Part shown: positions 1-8,699 of the stretch, piece by piece
Layout of the letters: every line of letters begins with the position of its first letter
Numbering within the stretch: position 1 is the stretch's first letter
From: RPQJ01 sp963706755
GTDB taxonomy: Bacteria; Pseudomonadota; Gammaproteobacteria; Steroidobacterales; Steroidobacteraceae
Assembly (NCBI GenBank): GCA_963706755.1
Contig: CAVPNH010000011.1
Location: 310,001 to 374,000, forward strand
DNA: 64,000 nt
Direction: 5' to 3'
Notes under the pieces: model-generated
Told to the model about the DNA's origin: nothing
Seen by the model: only the letters and a program-made list of their open reading frames with translations
Databases searched by the model: none
Translations under genes and position numbers: made by a program

Positions 1-1517
1 TCGATCTCAGCAGTCGCTCCAGGCAGGCCCTGTCGCTGCTGCCATTCGCGTGGAAGGAACGGGTCCGGCGAAGCCGGTGCCGGCCACCGCGCCGTGTCGA
101 GTCCGCAGACCCAAAGTGCGTCGAAGCTCATGCCGGCGCAGGTGTCCGGGTCGATGATCGTGAGCGAGGCGCGCAGTTCCTGTGGTTCGAACAGCACGCC
201 GTCGGCCTGGTCGCGCAGCAACGCCACGGCCTCCGTCGCCGCCAGCATCCCAGTGCAGTCGTCGTTCGCACCGAGTTCCGCCAGCAGCCTGTCCCAGCGC
301 TGGCGTGCCTGGTGCTCGTCGCCGTCGAGTCCTTCGCCCGGCCAGCCCATGGCGACCAGCAACTGGAACCAGAGCTGCGACCAACGACTGGGCAGGGCTC
401 GCCGCGGCCAGGCCCGAGCGGCCGCAAGGCCCGACCCCAGTGAGCGCTCGAGCCCGGGACATTGCTGTTTTCCGGCGAGTCGCTTGAGGCCCTCCAGGCC
501 GAGATCGGGCCCTTCGTTCCGACGGACATAGGCGTCCATGCGTGCCCGGTCATCCTCCTCGCCGGCTGGAACCGCGAGAAACGGATTGCGCAGGAGACGG
601 CTCACCGCCGGGAGATCCACCGCCCTGGCATGGGCGTCGATGAGCTCGAGCGCTGCGGCAACGAGCGGCTGAGCCGACAGCGCGCGGGCTGCCGCAAGCA
701 CGAAGCCCTGGGACTCGGGCGCAGGTCCGCGAGCCAGCATGGCCGTGGGAACGAGGACACGCTCGACGGAGCGTCGTACCTCGTCGCGCACGGTGAAGAG
801 TTCCGGCACGACGATCGCCAGCTGCTGCTGCGGGTCGCGATCCAGTCGTGCGGCGGCCCAGCGCGCAGCCGCGTCGAATTCTGCCCCCTGGTCCTGGCAC
901 TCGACCCAGGCCACGGTTCCCCGACGTCCGTCCGGCGGTTGGTGGGTTACCACGGCGCCCGACTGCTCGAGTCGTGAGAGCAGCGAGCGCTGTGCAGGCG
1001 TGAGTTCGTCGAAACCCGCGAGATCAAGCTGGGATCCCGGGGCCGACCGGCCGACGCGCCCGGTCGCGAGCGACTCATCCACCCAGCCGTTCGTTCGCAG
1101 CCAGCCGGCATATTCCCGCGCCCAGCGTGCGAACGCGACGGCTTCCGGGCGATCCTCGGTGTCGAGTGCGCGGTCCGGGATCTCGAAGGCGTGCATGAGC
1201 CGCCATGACTCGTGGGCCGCGCGACCGAGGAGGCCGGGTGCCACGAGCTGCGCGCTCTCGGGATCCCGCCGCACCATGCGCTCCCAGACCAGCCGGGCTG
1301 CGCTGTCCGGCAGCCAGCGGCCCGCCATGCGTCCTGTCTGCCGCTCCTCCGCAAACAGGCGTTGGACGAGACCGGACCACGTGACGATGTCCGGCGTGCG
1401 CCAGACGTCGAGCCCCTGCTGCAGGCAGCTGTCGTCGAACCGGATCCTGAGCCAGTGCGCGAGGCGCCGCGTCGGCGTGACGGTCGTCACTCCCGGACGC
1501 GGGCTCGAGTTCGCCAC
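1..1517 (-). CDS. AddB/RecB-like DNA repair protein, 5' part (runs off window)
   Basis: An open minus-strand frame starts at a GTG (1517-1515) and is still open after about 505 codons at the window edge. The N-terminus reads TPTRRLAHWLRIRFD and is followed by a TPDIVTWSGLVQRL segment. This is the opening of the beta/gammaproteobacterial 'probable DNA repair protein' family, large AddB/RecB-like proteins with a degenerate helicase region and a C-terminal PD-(D/E)XK nuclease. The nuclease part would lie outside the window and is not seen. An in-frame TAG lies upstream of the GTG. The gene sits 49 bp downstream of the aminotransferase gene, across an unusually AT-rich spacer. The family assignment rests on recognition of the N-terminal pattern. 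Confidence 0.7.
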   Translation of the reverse strand, partial: MANSSPRPGVTTVTPTRRLAHWLRIRFDDSCLQQGLDVWRTPDIVTWSGLVQRLFAEERQTGRMAGRWLPDSAARLVWERMVRRDPESAQLVAPGLLGRAAHESWRLMHAFEIPDRALDTEDRPEAVAFARWAREYAGWLRTNGWVDESLATGRVGRSAPGSQLDLAGFDELTPAQRSLLSRLEQSGAVVTHQPPDGRRGTVAWVECQDQGAEFDAAARWAAARLDRDPQQQLAIVVPELFTVRDEVRRSVERVLVPTAMLARGPAPESQGFVLAAARALSAQPLVAAALELIDAHARAVDLPAVSRLLRNPFLAVPAGEEDDRARMDAYVRRNEGPDLGLEGLKRLAGKQQCPGLERSLGSGLAAARAWPRRALPSRWSQLWFQLLVAMGWPGEGLDGDEHQARQRWDRLLAELGANDDCTGMLAATEAVALLRDQADGVLFEPQELRASLTIIDPDTCAGMSFDALWVCGLDTARWPAPASPDPFLPREWQQRQGLPGATAEI

Positions 1518-1566
1518 AATCGTGTGTTTATTAGTCAGCTACTTACGTGTCTTTCTTAATCTACTA

Positions 1567-2850
1567 TCAACGCTTAGCCGCCGCGTCGACCACCCTGAGC
1601 GCAGGGTTCGGCCGGCTCGCCGGTTGCTCCCCCACGGCATAGTTGCCGAGCAACTCCTCCATGCGGCCAAAGACGTCCGCGATCATGTGCGGCTCGGGCA
1701 GGTTGGTCACCCGGAAGTGGTTGCAATAGGGAACGTTGAAGCTCGAGCCCGGCGCGACCAGCACGTGCTTGTGCTCGAGCAGGTCCAGCGCGAACTGCTG
1801 GTCGTCGAAATTCGGCAGGCCATCGGTCTGTACTCCCACGAACGCGTACATCGCACCCATCGGCGGCGTCAGGTACAGGAAGCGGCTGCGCCCGACGGCA
1901 TCGATGATCGCCTTGCGCGACTCGTGCAGGCGCCCGCCCGGACCCACGAGTTCGTGGATGCTCTGGTAGCCGCCGAGCGCTGTCTGCACCGCCCACTGGC
2001 CGGGGACGTTGCTGCACAGTCTCAGCGAGGACAGGAGCTCGAGCGCCGAGAGGTACTCGCGCGAGTGCTCCACGTCGCCGGAGAACACCGCCCAGCCGAC
2101 GCGGTAACCGCAGGCCCGGTATACCTTCGAGAGCCCGCTCAGCGTGCCGCAGAGCGTGTGCTGAACCAGGGTCGCCATTGGGACGAACTCGGCGCCGTCG
2201 TAGGTCATCTGGTCGTAGATCTCGTCGGCCAGTACCACGAGGTGGTGCTTCTCCGCGATGCGTGCGATGGCCTCGAGCACGGCCCGCGGATAGACCGCGC
2301 CGGTCGGGTTGTTCGGATTGATGACCACGATGGCGCGCGTGCGCTTGGTGATCAGCGACTCGATTTCCTCCGGGTCCGGGACGAAGCCCCGCTCGGGCCG
2401 GCAGGGGTAGTGCACGGCGCGGCCCCGGTTCAGGTTCACGGCCGCGGTCCACAGCGGGTAGTCGGGACTCGGGACCAGCACCTCCTCGTCAGCCGCGAGC
2501 AGCGCGCGCAGCGTGAGGTCGATCAACTCGCTCACGCCATTGCCGATGAACACGTCCTCGGCGGTGACGCCCCGCACGCCCCGCTCCTGCTGCTGCATGA
2601 CCACGGCTTCCCGCGCCGGGAAGATGCCCTTCTGGTGGCAGTAGCCCTCGGCCAGGCGCAGGTTCTCGATCATGGCAAGGCGCATGGTCTCCGGTGTGCG
2701 GAAACCGAAGGCACCCGGATTACCGATGTTCAGCGAGACAATGTCGTAGCCCAGGCGCTCCATTTCCTGGGCGCGCCGGGCCAGCCGGCCACGGATCTCG
2801 TAGCGCACGTTGGCCAGGCCCGGACTCGGGCGGATGGTACGGAGCGGCAT
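1567..2850 (-). CDS. alaA: AlaA-type alanine/glutamate-pyruvate aminotransferase
   Basis: This 427-residue fold-type I PLP aminotransferase resembles E. coli AlaA along its whole length. The landmarks are SLNIGNP near residue 40, GNGVSELI near 104, PDYPLWTAAV near 129, NPNNPTGAVY near 178, LADEIYD near 208, the PLP lysine in SGLSKVYR (about K242) and ALGGYQSI further on. AlaA transfers the amino group of glutamate to pyruvate to give alanine in the cytoplasm. The ATG at 2850 was chosen because AAGGG lies just upstream; a TTG ten codons earlier would add residues with no family match. It follows the CoA-transferase gene by 67 bp on the same strand. Substrate is inferred from similarity only. 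Confidence 0.88.
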   Translation of the reverse strand: MPLRTIRPSPGLANVRYEIRGRLARRAQEMERLGYDIVSLNIGNPGAFGFRTPETMRLAMIENLRLAEGYCHQKGIFPAREAVVMQQQERGVRGVTAEDVFIGNGVSELIDLTLRALLAADEEVLVPSPDYPLWTAAVNLNRGRAVHYPCRPERGFVPDPEEIESLITKRTRAIVVINPNNPTGAVYPRAVLEAIARIAEKHHLVVLADEIYDQMTYDGAEFVPMATLVQHTLCGTLSGLSKVYRACGYRVGWAVFSGDVEHSREYLSALELLSSLRLCSNVPGQWAVQTALGGYQSIHELVGPGGRLHESRKAIIDAVGRSRFLYLTPPMGAMYAFVGVQTDGLPNFDDQQFALDLLEHKHVLVAPGSSFNVPYCNHFRVTNLPEPHMIADVFGRMEELLGNYAVGEQPASRPNPALRVVDAAAKR

Positions 2851-2917
2851 GGGCGAACCCTTGTGGTTGCAGTGCGTCAATTATGGCCCGGCGGGGCCAC
2901 CCTGCACAGGACAGGCC

Positions 2918-4144
2918 TCACAGGAGGACGCCGCGCCCCCGGAGGTCCGCCAGGGCCCCCGCATCCAGTCCCAGGCGCCGGCCCAGGACCTCGTCCGTGT
3001 CGGCCCCGAGCGGCGGAGGCGCACGCTCGTACTCAATGGGGGTCCGCGAGAACAGGACGGGATTCCTGACCCCCGGGGCCGAGCCCGCCGTCGGATGCGG
3101 CAGGTCGAGCCTGAGGCCGCGATGGCGCACCTGGGGCTCGGAGAAGACCTGGGCAAGGTCGTTGATCGCGCCGCAGGGCACCTGCGCCGCCTTGAGCACG
3201 GTGATCCACTCGACGCTCGTGCGGGCGCCGAGCACGCGTTCGATCACCGGCACGAGTTCCTGGCGGTGCGCCACGCGGGCGCTGTTGGTCGCGTAGCGTG
3301 GATCGGTGGCCAGCGCCGGCTGGCCCGCTGCGGCGCAGAAGCGCGCGAACTGGGCATCGTTGCCGACCGCGAGCATGAAGTGGCCGTCCACCGTCGCGAA
3401 CGCCTGGTAGGGGACGATGTTCGGATGCGCCGTGCCGCGGCGCTGCGGCGGCGTGCCCGTCACGAGGTAGTTCAGGTTCTGGTTCGCCAGCCACGCGACC
3501 TGGGTGTCGAGCAGCGAGAGGTCGATGTACTGCCCCTGGCCCGACGCATGACGTTCGTTGAGCGCGGCGAGGATCCCGGCCACGGCATACATGCCGCACA
3601 TCAGGTCCGCGACCGCGACACCGACCTTCTGCGGGCCCGCGCCCGGCTCGCCGTCCGGCACGCCGGTGATGCTCATGAGCCCGCCCTGGCCCTGGATCAT
3701 CGCATCGTAGCCGGGCCCGGCGGCGTCCGGGCCGTCCTGTCCGAAGGCCGAGATCGACAGGTAGACGAGACGCGGGTTCAGCGCTGCGAGGTCCGCGTAT
3801 GCCAGGCCATAACGGGCCAGGCCGCCGACCTTGAAGTTCTCGACCAGCACGTCGGCCTGGGCGGCGAGCCGGCGTACCAGCGCCTGCCCTTCCGGCTGGG
3901 CCAGGTCGATGGCGACCGACTTCTTGCCGCGATTGGCAGCGAGGTAATAGGCCGACTCGCTCGTTTCCCGGCCTTCGGCGTCACGCAGGTACGGCGGGCC
4001 CCACGAGCGGGTGTCGTCGCCGCCGCGCGGGTGCTCGATCTTGATGACCTCGGCGCCGAAGTCGGCGAGTGCCTGGGTGGCCCAGGGGCCCGCCAGGATG
4101 CGGCTCAAGTCCAGTACGACGATGCCAGCGAGCGGCCCCGGCAT
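2918..4144 (-). CDS. CaiB/BaiF family (type III) CoA-transferase
   Basis: The 408-residue protein has the type III CoA-transferase pattern: VLDLSRILAGPWATQ at the N-terminus, GAEVIKIEHP near residue 31, NRGKKSVAIDL near 71, VENFKVGGLARYGL near 101 and GYDAMIQGQGG near 145. The aspartate in GVAVADLMCG (about D180) aligns with the catalytic Asp that carries the acyl-anhydride and CoA-thioester intermediates in formyl-CoA transferase. The ensemble looks most like succinyl-CoA:dicarboxylate CoA-transferases (glutarate/malate type), but the acid substrate cannot be read from sequence. Its ATG directly abuts the stop of the upstream permease gene, so the two are probably co-transcribed. Confidence 0.85.
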   Translation of the reverse strand: MPGPLAGIVVLDLSRILAGPWATQALADFGAEVIKIEHPRGGDDTRSWGPPYLRDAEGRETSESAYYLAANRGKKSVAIDLAQPEGQALVRRLAAQADVLVENFKVGGLARYGLAYADLAALNPRLVYLSISAFGQDGPDAAGPGYDAMIQGQGGLMSITGVPDGEPGAGPQKVGVAVADLMCGMYAVAGILAALNERHASGQGQYIDLSLLDTQVAWLANQNLNYLVTGTPPQRRGTAHPNIVPYQAFATVDGHFMLAVGNDAQFARFCAAAGQPALATDPRYATNSARVAHRQELVPVIERVLGARTSVEWITVLKAAQVPCGAINDLAQVFSEPQVRHRGLRLDLPHPTAGSAPGVRNPVLFSRTPIEYERAPPPLGADTDEVLGRRLGLDAGALADLRGRGVLL

Positions 4145-4861
4145 TCAGAGGCCCAGGAGCACGATGCCCAGGCCACACAGGCAGAGCGCCGCCCCGGCAA
4201 GCGCGTGCGAGTAACGCTCCGCGGACGCGAGGGGCAGGCGCTCGAGTCCCTTGAGTGCCAGCGAGACGACGACCAGCATCGTGGCGATCGTCACGGCCCC
4301 GAATGCGAGGACCACGACCGCGAGCCCCCACGCACTGTGCTTCGATGCCGGGTACATGACCAGCGGAATCAACGGCTCGCAGGGTCCGAGCACGAAGATC
4401 ACGAACAGCGCCCAGGGCGTGATGCTGTTCGCTCGCACTGGATCGACGTGCGGATGCAGGTGCCCGCCTTCGTGCCCGTGCTCGTGGTGATGCAGCGTAC
4501 CGTCGGCGTGCGCGTGGTCGTGGGTGTGCGGCCTCGAGCGCCAGGCCTTCTTGAGGCCCCACGCCATGTACGCGAGACCGAACCCCGTCAGCAGCCAGGC
4601 GGCCACGTCGCCCCGGAAGCTTTCGAACCATTGCAGGCGCGTGAGCGAAATCCCGATCCCGATGCCCACGAGTCCGATGACGACCGAGCCCATCACGTGG
4701 CCCACACCGCAGAGTGCCGTGATCCACAGCGTCCGCCGCTCGGTCCAGCCCCGGGCAGCCGACATGGCCACGAACGGCAGGTAATGGTCCGGTCCCAGCA
4801 GCGTGTGGATGAAGCCGATGGATGCGGCCGTCAGGAACAGCAGTCCGATGTCGATGCCCAT
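4145..4861 (-). CDS. UreH/NicO-type membrane protein with His-rich loop, putative metal transporter
   Basis: A 238-residue protein with about six hydrophobic segments. GFIHTLLGPDHYLPF near residue 16 and ALCGVGHVMGS near 49 are the paired His-containing motifs of the UreH/RcnA-like (NicO, TauE/SafE superfamily) permeases. A cytosolic loop at about residues 110-140 is packed with histidine (HTHDHAHAD, HHHEHGHEGG, HLHPH), as in nickel/cobalt permeases. FVLGPCEPLIPL opens the second helical half. A metal-ion transport or efflux role is therefore inferred; no urease or hydrogenase genes accompany it. The neighbours are the opp-type operon upstream (87 bp away) and the CoA-transferase immediately downstream. 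Confidence 0.7.
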   Translation of the reverse strand: MGIDIGLLFLTAASIGFIHTLLGPDHYLPFVAMSAARGWTERRTLWITALCGVGHVMGSVVIGLVGIGIGISLTRLQWFESFRGDVAAWLLTGFGLAYMAWGLKKAWRSRPHTHDHAHADGTLHHHEHGHEGGHLHPHVDPVRANSITPWALFVIFVLGPCEPLIPLVMYPASKHSAWGLAVVVLAFGAVTIATMLVVVSLALKGLERLPLASAERYSHALAGAALCLCGLGIVLLGL

Positions 4862-4948
4862 GAGCGCCCGCTATTTAGGCCAGTTCGGGTGGGCGAAGGT
4901 AAGCACAGGCACCCAGGCGCGGCAAGGCGGACAAAGACCTAGTCTCAA

Positions 4949-5938
4949 TCAGACCGTCGCCAGTTCGCGCCATCGGTGGCAAGCCACCACCGTGCCGTCG
5001 CCGGCAGGCTCAATTTCCGGGCGCTGGCGTCGGCAGGTTTCGGTTGCGTGCGGGCAACGAGGCGCGAAGGCGCAGGCCCCGGCCGCCGGCGGGAGGCCCG
5101 CACCCTCCTCCGCCAGCGCCACCGTCCCCAGACGCGATGCGACCCGCGGATCCGGGGCCGGCACGGCGGCGAGCAGCGCGCGCGTGTAGGGATGACGGGG
5201 CGTCGCGAACAGGGCCTCACGCGGCGCGCGTTCGACGAGTCGACCGAGATAGAGGACCGCCACCTCGTCGCAGAGGTGGCGGACCACGGCGAGGTTGTGA
5301 CTGATGAAGAGCAGCCCGATGCCCTGCCGCCGCGAGAGGTCCGCCAGCAGGTTGACGATCTGCGCCTGGACGGACACGTCGAGCGCACTCACGGCCTCGT
5401 CGCAGATGAGGAGTCGCGGCCGCACGACCGTCGCCCGCGCGATCGCGACACGCTGGCACTGCCCGCCGGAGAGTTCGTGCGGATAACGGGACGCGAACCC
5501 GTCATCGAGGCCGACCGACCTGAACGCGCCGGCCACCCGCGACCGCACCGTCGCCGCGTCGGTCACGCCCTCGAGCGCGTCCAGGGCTTCGGCGACGCTT
5601 GCTCCGGCCGTCATGCGGGGATCCAGGCTGCCGAAGGGATCCTGGAATACGACCTGCACTTCGCGCCGCATCTGCAGCATCCGCGCCCGGTCCGAGGTGT
5701 CGATGGTCCAGCCGCGCCAACTCACCTCGCCGGCAGTCGGGGTGACCAGGCCCAGCACGGCGCGGGCAAGCGTGGACTTGCCGCAGCCCGACTCCCCGAC
5801 GATGCCGAGCGAACGGCCTTCGCCGAGTTCGACGTCGACGCCGCGCAGCGCGTGCACCGTGTGCCGCCGCGTACGCAGGAAACCGCTCCCCGCGTAGTCG
5901 ACACAGAGCCCGCGGACTTCGAGCAGCGGCGTGCTCAT
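4949..5938 (-). CDS. Opp/Dpp-type ABC transporter ATP-binding protein (OppF/DppF-like)
   Basis: A 330-aa (counting the stop) ATPase with Walker A GESGCGKST near residue 48, Q-loop VFQDPFGSLDPR, signature LSGGQCQRVAIAR and Walker B LLICDE. The C-terminal oligopeptide/dipeptide extension carries the cysteine cluster CAFAPRCPHATETC. It would power uptake of oligopeptides or similar solutes at the inner membrane. The ATG at 5938 overlaps the upstream ATPase stop as ATGA. The frame is open for about 40 codons further upstream, but that part lies inside the upstream gene and has no family similarity. It is the last gene of the smc-zipA-ligA-permease-ATPase run. Confidence 0.9.
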   Translation of the reverse strand: MSTPLLEVRGLCVDYAGSGFLRTRRHTVHALRGVDVELGEGRSLGIVGESGCGKSTLARAVLGLVTPTAGEVSWRGWTIDTSDRARMLQMRREVQVVFQDPFGSLDPRMTAGASVAEALDALEGVTDAATVRSRVAGAFRSVGLDDGFASRYPHELSGGQCQRVAIARATVVRPRLLICDEAVSALDVSVQAQIVNLLADLSRRQGIGLLFISHNLAVVRHLCDEVAVLYLGRLVERAPREALFATPRHPYTRALLAAVPAPDPRVASRLGTVALAEEGAGLPPAAGACAFAPRCPHATETCRRQRPEIEPAGDGTVVACHRWRELATV

Positions 5939-6942
5939 GCGGCCCAGCCCCCGGGCAGCGGCGCGTGGCAGGCCGATGCACGCCCTGCGCCCCACTCCAG
6001 GCGAGGCTCCGACGCGCGACAGCGCTCGCGGGCGCCCGGGCAGCGCGGCGCGAACGGACAACCCTGCAGCCGCTCCTGTGGGCGCGGCGGTTGTCCCTCG
6101 ATGCTGGCGAGCCTGGCGCCCGGCTTTGCGTCGAGCCGCGGAATGGACTCGAGCAGCGCGGCCGTATAGGGGTGCCGGGGGGACTCGAAGAGTTCGACGA
6201 CGGACGCCACCTCGACGACGACGCCCGCGTACATCACCGCGACGCGGTCCGCGAGACCGGCCACCACTCCGAGGTCGTGGGTGATCAGCACCGTGGTCAG
6301 CCCCTGCCCGCGCAGCTGCCGCAGCACGTCGAGCACCTGCGCCTGAACGGTCACGTCGAGCGCCGTGGTCGGTTCGTCCGCGACCAGCAGCGCCGGACCG
6401 GGCATGAACGCCATGGCGATCGCGACTCGCTGGCGCTGTCCGCCCGAGAGTTCGTGCGGGTATTGCTCGAAGCGCGCTTCCGGCTCCGCAATGCCGACCG
6501 AGCGCATGAGTTCCAGCGCCCGGGCGCGTGCCTCGGGTGTCTTCATGTGCCCGCGGTCCAGTACGAACTCCATGATCTGCTCACCGATCTTCATGTGCGG
6601 CGTGAGCGCGTTCATCGGGTCCTGCGACACGAGGCCCACGCGCGCGCCGCGCAGGGCGGCGAGGCTGCGCTCCGTGGCCCCGACGAGTTCCACACCCTGG
6701 AGCCGCGCCGAGCCCAGGGTCTGGCCATTCGCAGAGAGCAGTCCCAGGCAGGCGAGGAAGAGCTGGCTCTTCCCGGATCCGGACTCGCCCACGACTGCCA
6801 GGCATTCCCCGGCCCGCACGTCGAGGGTCACGCCACGCACGGCCTGCACCGGCCCCTGCTCCGTTTCGAACGTGACACGGAGGTCGTCGAGCGCGAGCAG
6901 GGCTTCGTCCGCCACGTCAGCGCTGCCTGGGGTCGAGCGCAT
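5935..6942 (-). CDS. Opp/Dpp-type ABC transporter ATP-binding protein (OppD/DppD-like)
   Basis: The 335-residue ATPase shows Walker A GESGSGKSQ near residue 52, Q-loop LVSQDPMNALTPH, signature LSGGQRQRVAIAMA, Walker B LLVADEPT, and a Cys-rich CPFAPRCPGARERC oligopeptide-transport tail. It pairs with the downstream OppF-like ATPase to drive the two permeases. The ATG at 6942 lies inside the end of the permease gene (26-bp overlap). A GTG at 6915, one base past the permease stop, would also give a full ABC domain and cannot be excluded. Substrate class (oligopeptide, dipeptide, nickel or muropeptide) is not decided by the sequence. Confidence 0.9.
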   Translation of the reverse strand: MRSTPGSADVADEALLALDDLRVTFETEQGPVQAVRGVTLDVRAGECLAVVGESGSGKSQLFLACLGLLSANGQTLGSARLQGVELVGATERSLAALRGARVGLVSQDPMNALTPHMKIGEQIMEFVLDRGHMKTPEARARALELMRSVGIAEPEARFEQYPHELSGGQRQRVAIAMAFMPGPALLVADEPTTALDVTVQAQVLDVLRQLRGQGLTTVLITHDLGVVAGLADRVAVMYAGVVVEVASVVELFESPRHPYTAALLESIPRLDAKPGARLASIEGQPPRPQERLQGCPFAPRCPGARERCRASEPRLEWGAGRASACHAPLPGGWAA

Positions 6943-7780
6943 CGCGCAACCCGTCGCCGAGGAAGTTGAGGCACAGCAGGATCAGCGCCAGGACGGCCGA
7001 GGGCGCGAGCAGCTGCCACGGCGCCGTCTCCATCTCGAGCGCACCTTCCGCGACCAGTCGGCCGAGACTGGTGAGCGGCTCCTGCACCCCCAGGCCGAGA
7101 AAGCTCAGGAAGCTCTCGAACAGGATGACCTGCGGCACCGTGAGCGTGGCGTAGACGACGACGGTGCCCACGACGTTGGGCACGATGTGACGCGCGATGA
7201 TCCGGTGCGTGGGCAGGCCGAGCGTGATCGCCGCATCGACAAAGGCCAGTCGCCTGAGCGCGAGCGCCTGGCCGCGCACGATGCGCGCCATCGTGAGCCA
7301 GCCCACGGCGCCGATCGCGAGGAAGATCAGGAACAGGCTGCGCCCGAACACCACCGTGAGGATGATCACGAAGAACATGTAGGGCAGCGCGTAGAGCACG
7401 TCCACGACGCGCATCATCCAGCCGTCAACGCGCCCGCCGAGGTAGCCGGCCGTGGCACCCCAGGCCACGCCGATCACGAGGCTCACCGCGGTCGCGAGCA
7501 GCGCGACCAGCAGCGACACCTGCGTGCCCGCGCACACGCGCACGAACAGGTCGCGCCCGTTGCCGTCGGTGCCGAACCAGTGGCCGTTTGCAGTCCCGGG
7601 CGGCGACGCAAGCGGACTGAGCGACCAGTCGACGTGGTCGATCGAATACGCGCTGAACGCCGGGCCCGCGAGCGACACCACGACCAGCGCGGCGAGCGCG
7701 AACAGGGCTGCGACCGCCGCGCGGTTCCTGCGCAGGCGCCGCCAGGCCCCGGCGTAGATTCCGGCGCTCGCGTCAGTCAT
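6917..7780 (-). CDS. Opp/Dpp-type ABC transporter permease (OppC/DppC-like)
   Basis: The 287-residue inner-membrane permease has the OppC N-terminal motif (WRRLRRNRAAVAALFAL), a periplasmic loop ending GTDGNGRDLFVRV, and six predicted helices. The EAA-type coupling loop GLPTHRIIARHIVPNV contacts the ATPase. GVQEPLTSLGRLV and FLGDGLRDALDPR near the C-terminus are standard for the subfamily. Its ATG overlaps the stop of the OppB-like gene by 8 bp, indicating translational coupling. Confidence 0.92.
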   Translation of the reverse strand: MTDASAGIYAGAWRRLRRNRAAVAALFALAALVVVSLAGPAFSAYSIDHVDWSLSPLASPPGTANGHWFGTDGNGRDLFVRVCAGTQVSLLVALLATAVSLVIGVAWGATAGYLGGRVDGWMMRVVDVLYALPYMFFVIILTVVFGRSLFLIFLAIGAVGWLTMARIVRGQALALRRLAFVDAAITLGLPTHRIIARHIVPNVVGTVVVYATLTVPQVILFESFLSFLGLGVQEPLTSLGRLVAEGALEMETAPWQLLAPSAVLALILLCLNFLGDGLRDALDPRQR

Positions 7781-8699
7781 GGCGGATGCGCGGGTCCAGC
7801 CAGCCGTAGGCGAGGTCCACGAGGAGGTTCAGCACCAGGATCAGGGTTGCGTAGAAGACGACCATGCCCATGACCAGCGTGTAGTCGCGATTGACCGCGC
7901 CCTGCACGAAATACTTGCCCACGCCCGGCAGGCCGAACACCTGCTCCACGACCAGCGAGCCCGTGAGCAGCGCGGCCGCGGCCGGCCCGAGGAAGCTCAG
8001 GACCGGGAGCAGCGTGGGCTTCAGCGCGTGGCGCCGCAGGATCGCCGCACCGCCGATGCCCTTGGCCCGCGCCGTGAGTATGAACGGCGACTGCAGCACC
8101 TCGAGCAGGCTGCCCCGCGTCAGGCGAGCGATGTAGGCGACGAACGGCAGCGCGAGCGTCACGACGGGCAGGATCATGTAACGCGGGCTGCCCGGCTCCC
8201 AGCCCGCGACCGGCAGCCAGCCGAGTTCCACGCCGAACAGCAGTGCCAGCACGGGCGCAACCACGAAATTCGGCACCGCAATGCCGACCAGCGCCGTCGC
8301 CATCACCGTGTGGTCGATCCACCCGTTGTGCCGGCGCGCGGCGAGCAGTCCCAGGGGCACGCCGAGCAGCACCGCGAGCCCGAGCGCCGCCGTGCCGATG
8401 GCGAGCGTCACGGGCAGGCCGCTGCCGATCAGTTCCGCAACCGTATAGTCCTTCATGCGGAACGACGGACCGAGGTCCCCGCGCAGCAGGCCCGCCACGT
8501 ATCGCCCGTACTGCACCAGCACCGGCTGGTCGAGGCCGTAGGCGGCCTGCAGGTTGGCCCGGATCTCGGGCGGCACCGTCTGCTCCTCGTCGAACGGGCC
8601 GCCCGGTGCGAGCCGCATGAGGAAGAACGCCGCCGTCACGATGACGAGCAGCGTCGGCACGATGCCGAGCAGCCGGGCGAGCGCGTAACGCAGGTACAT
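7773..8699 (-). CDS. Opp/Dpp-type ABC transporter permease (OppB/DppB-like)
   Basis: A 308-residue permease starting with RYALARLLGIVPTLLVI and FFLMRLAPGGPFD, the usual OppB opening. An AYGLDQPVLVQYGRYV segment follows, then GDLGPSF, with the EAA loop around RAKGIGGAAILRRHALK. The C-terminal SLVVEQVFGLPGVGKYF block is conserved in this family. The start ATG overlaps the ligA stop (ATGA at 8698-8701), so the importer is fused to the smc-zipA-ligA transcription unit. No periplasmic binding-protein gene lies next to it. Confidence 0.92.
   Translation of the reverse strand: MYLRYALARLLGIVPTLLVIVTAAFFLMRLAPGGPFDEEQTVPPEIRANLQAAYGLDQPVLVQYGRYVAGLLRGDLGPSFRMKDYTVAELIGSGLPVTLAIGTAALGLAVLLGVPLGLLAARRHNGWIDHTVMATALVGIAVPNFVVAPVLALLFGVELGWLPVAGWEPGSPRYMILPVVTLALPFVAYIARLTRGSLLEVLQSPFILTARAKGIGGAAILRRHALKPTLLPVLSFLGPAAAALLTGSLVVEQVFGLPGVGKYFVQGAVNRDYTLVMGMVVFYATLILVLNLLVDLAYGWLDPRIRHD

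Noticed and set aside
739..3069. A 776-codon open frame on the plus strand opposite the DNA-repair and aminotransferase genes
   Set aside because: It is Arg/Ser/Pro-rich low-information sequence opposite two genes with clear family motifs; long antisense frames are expected in GC-rich DNA.
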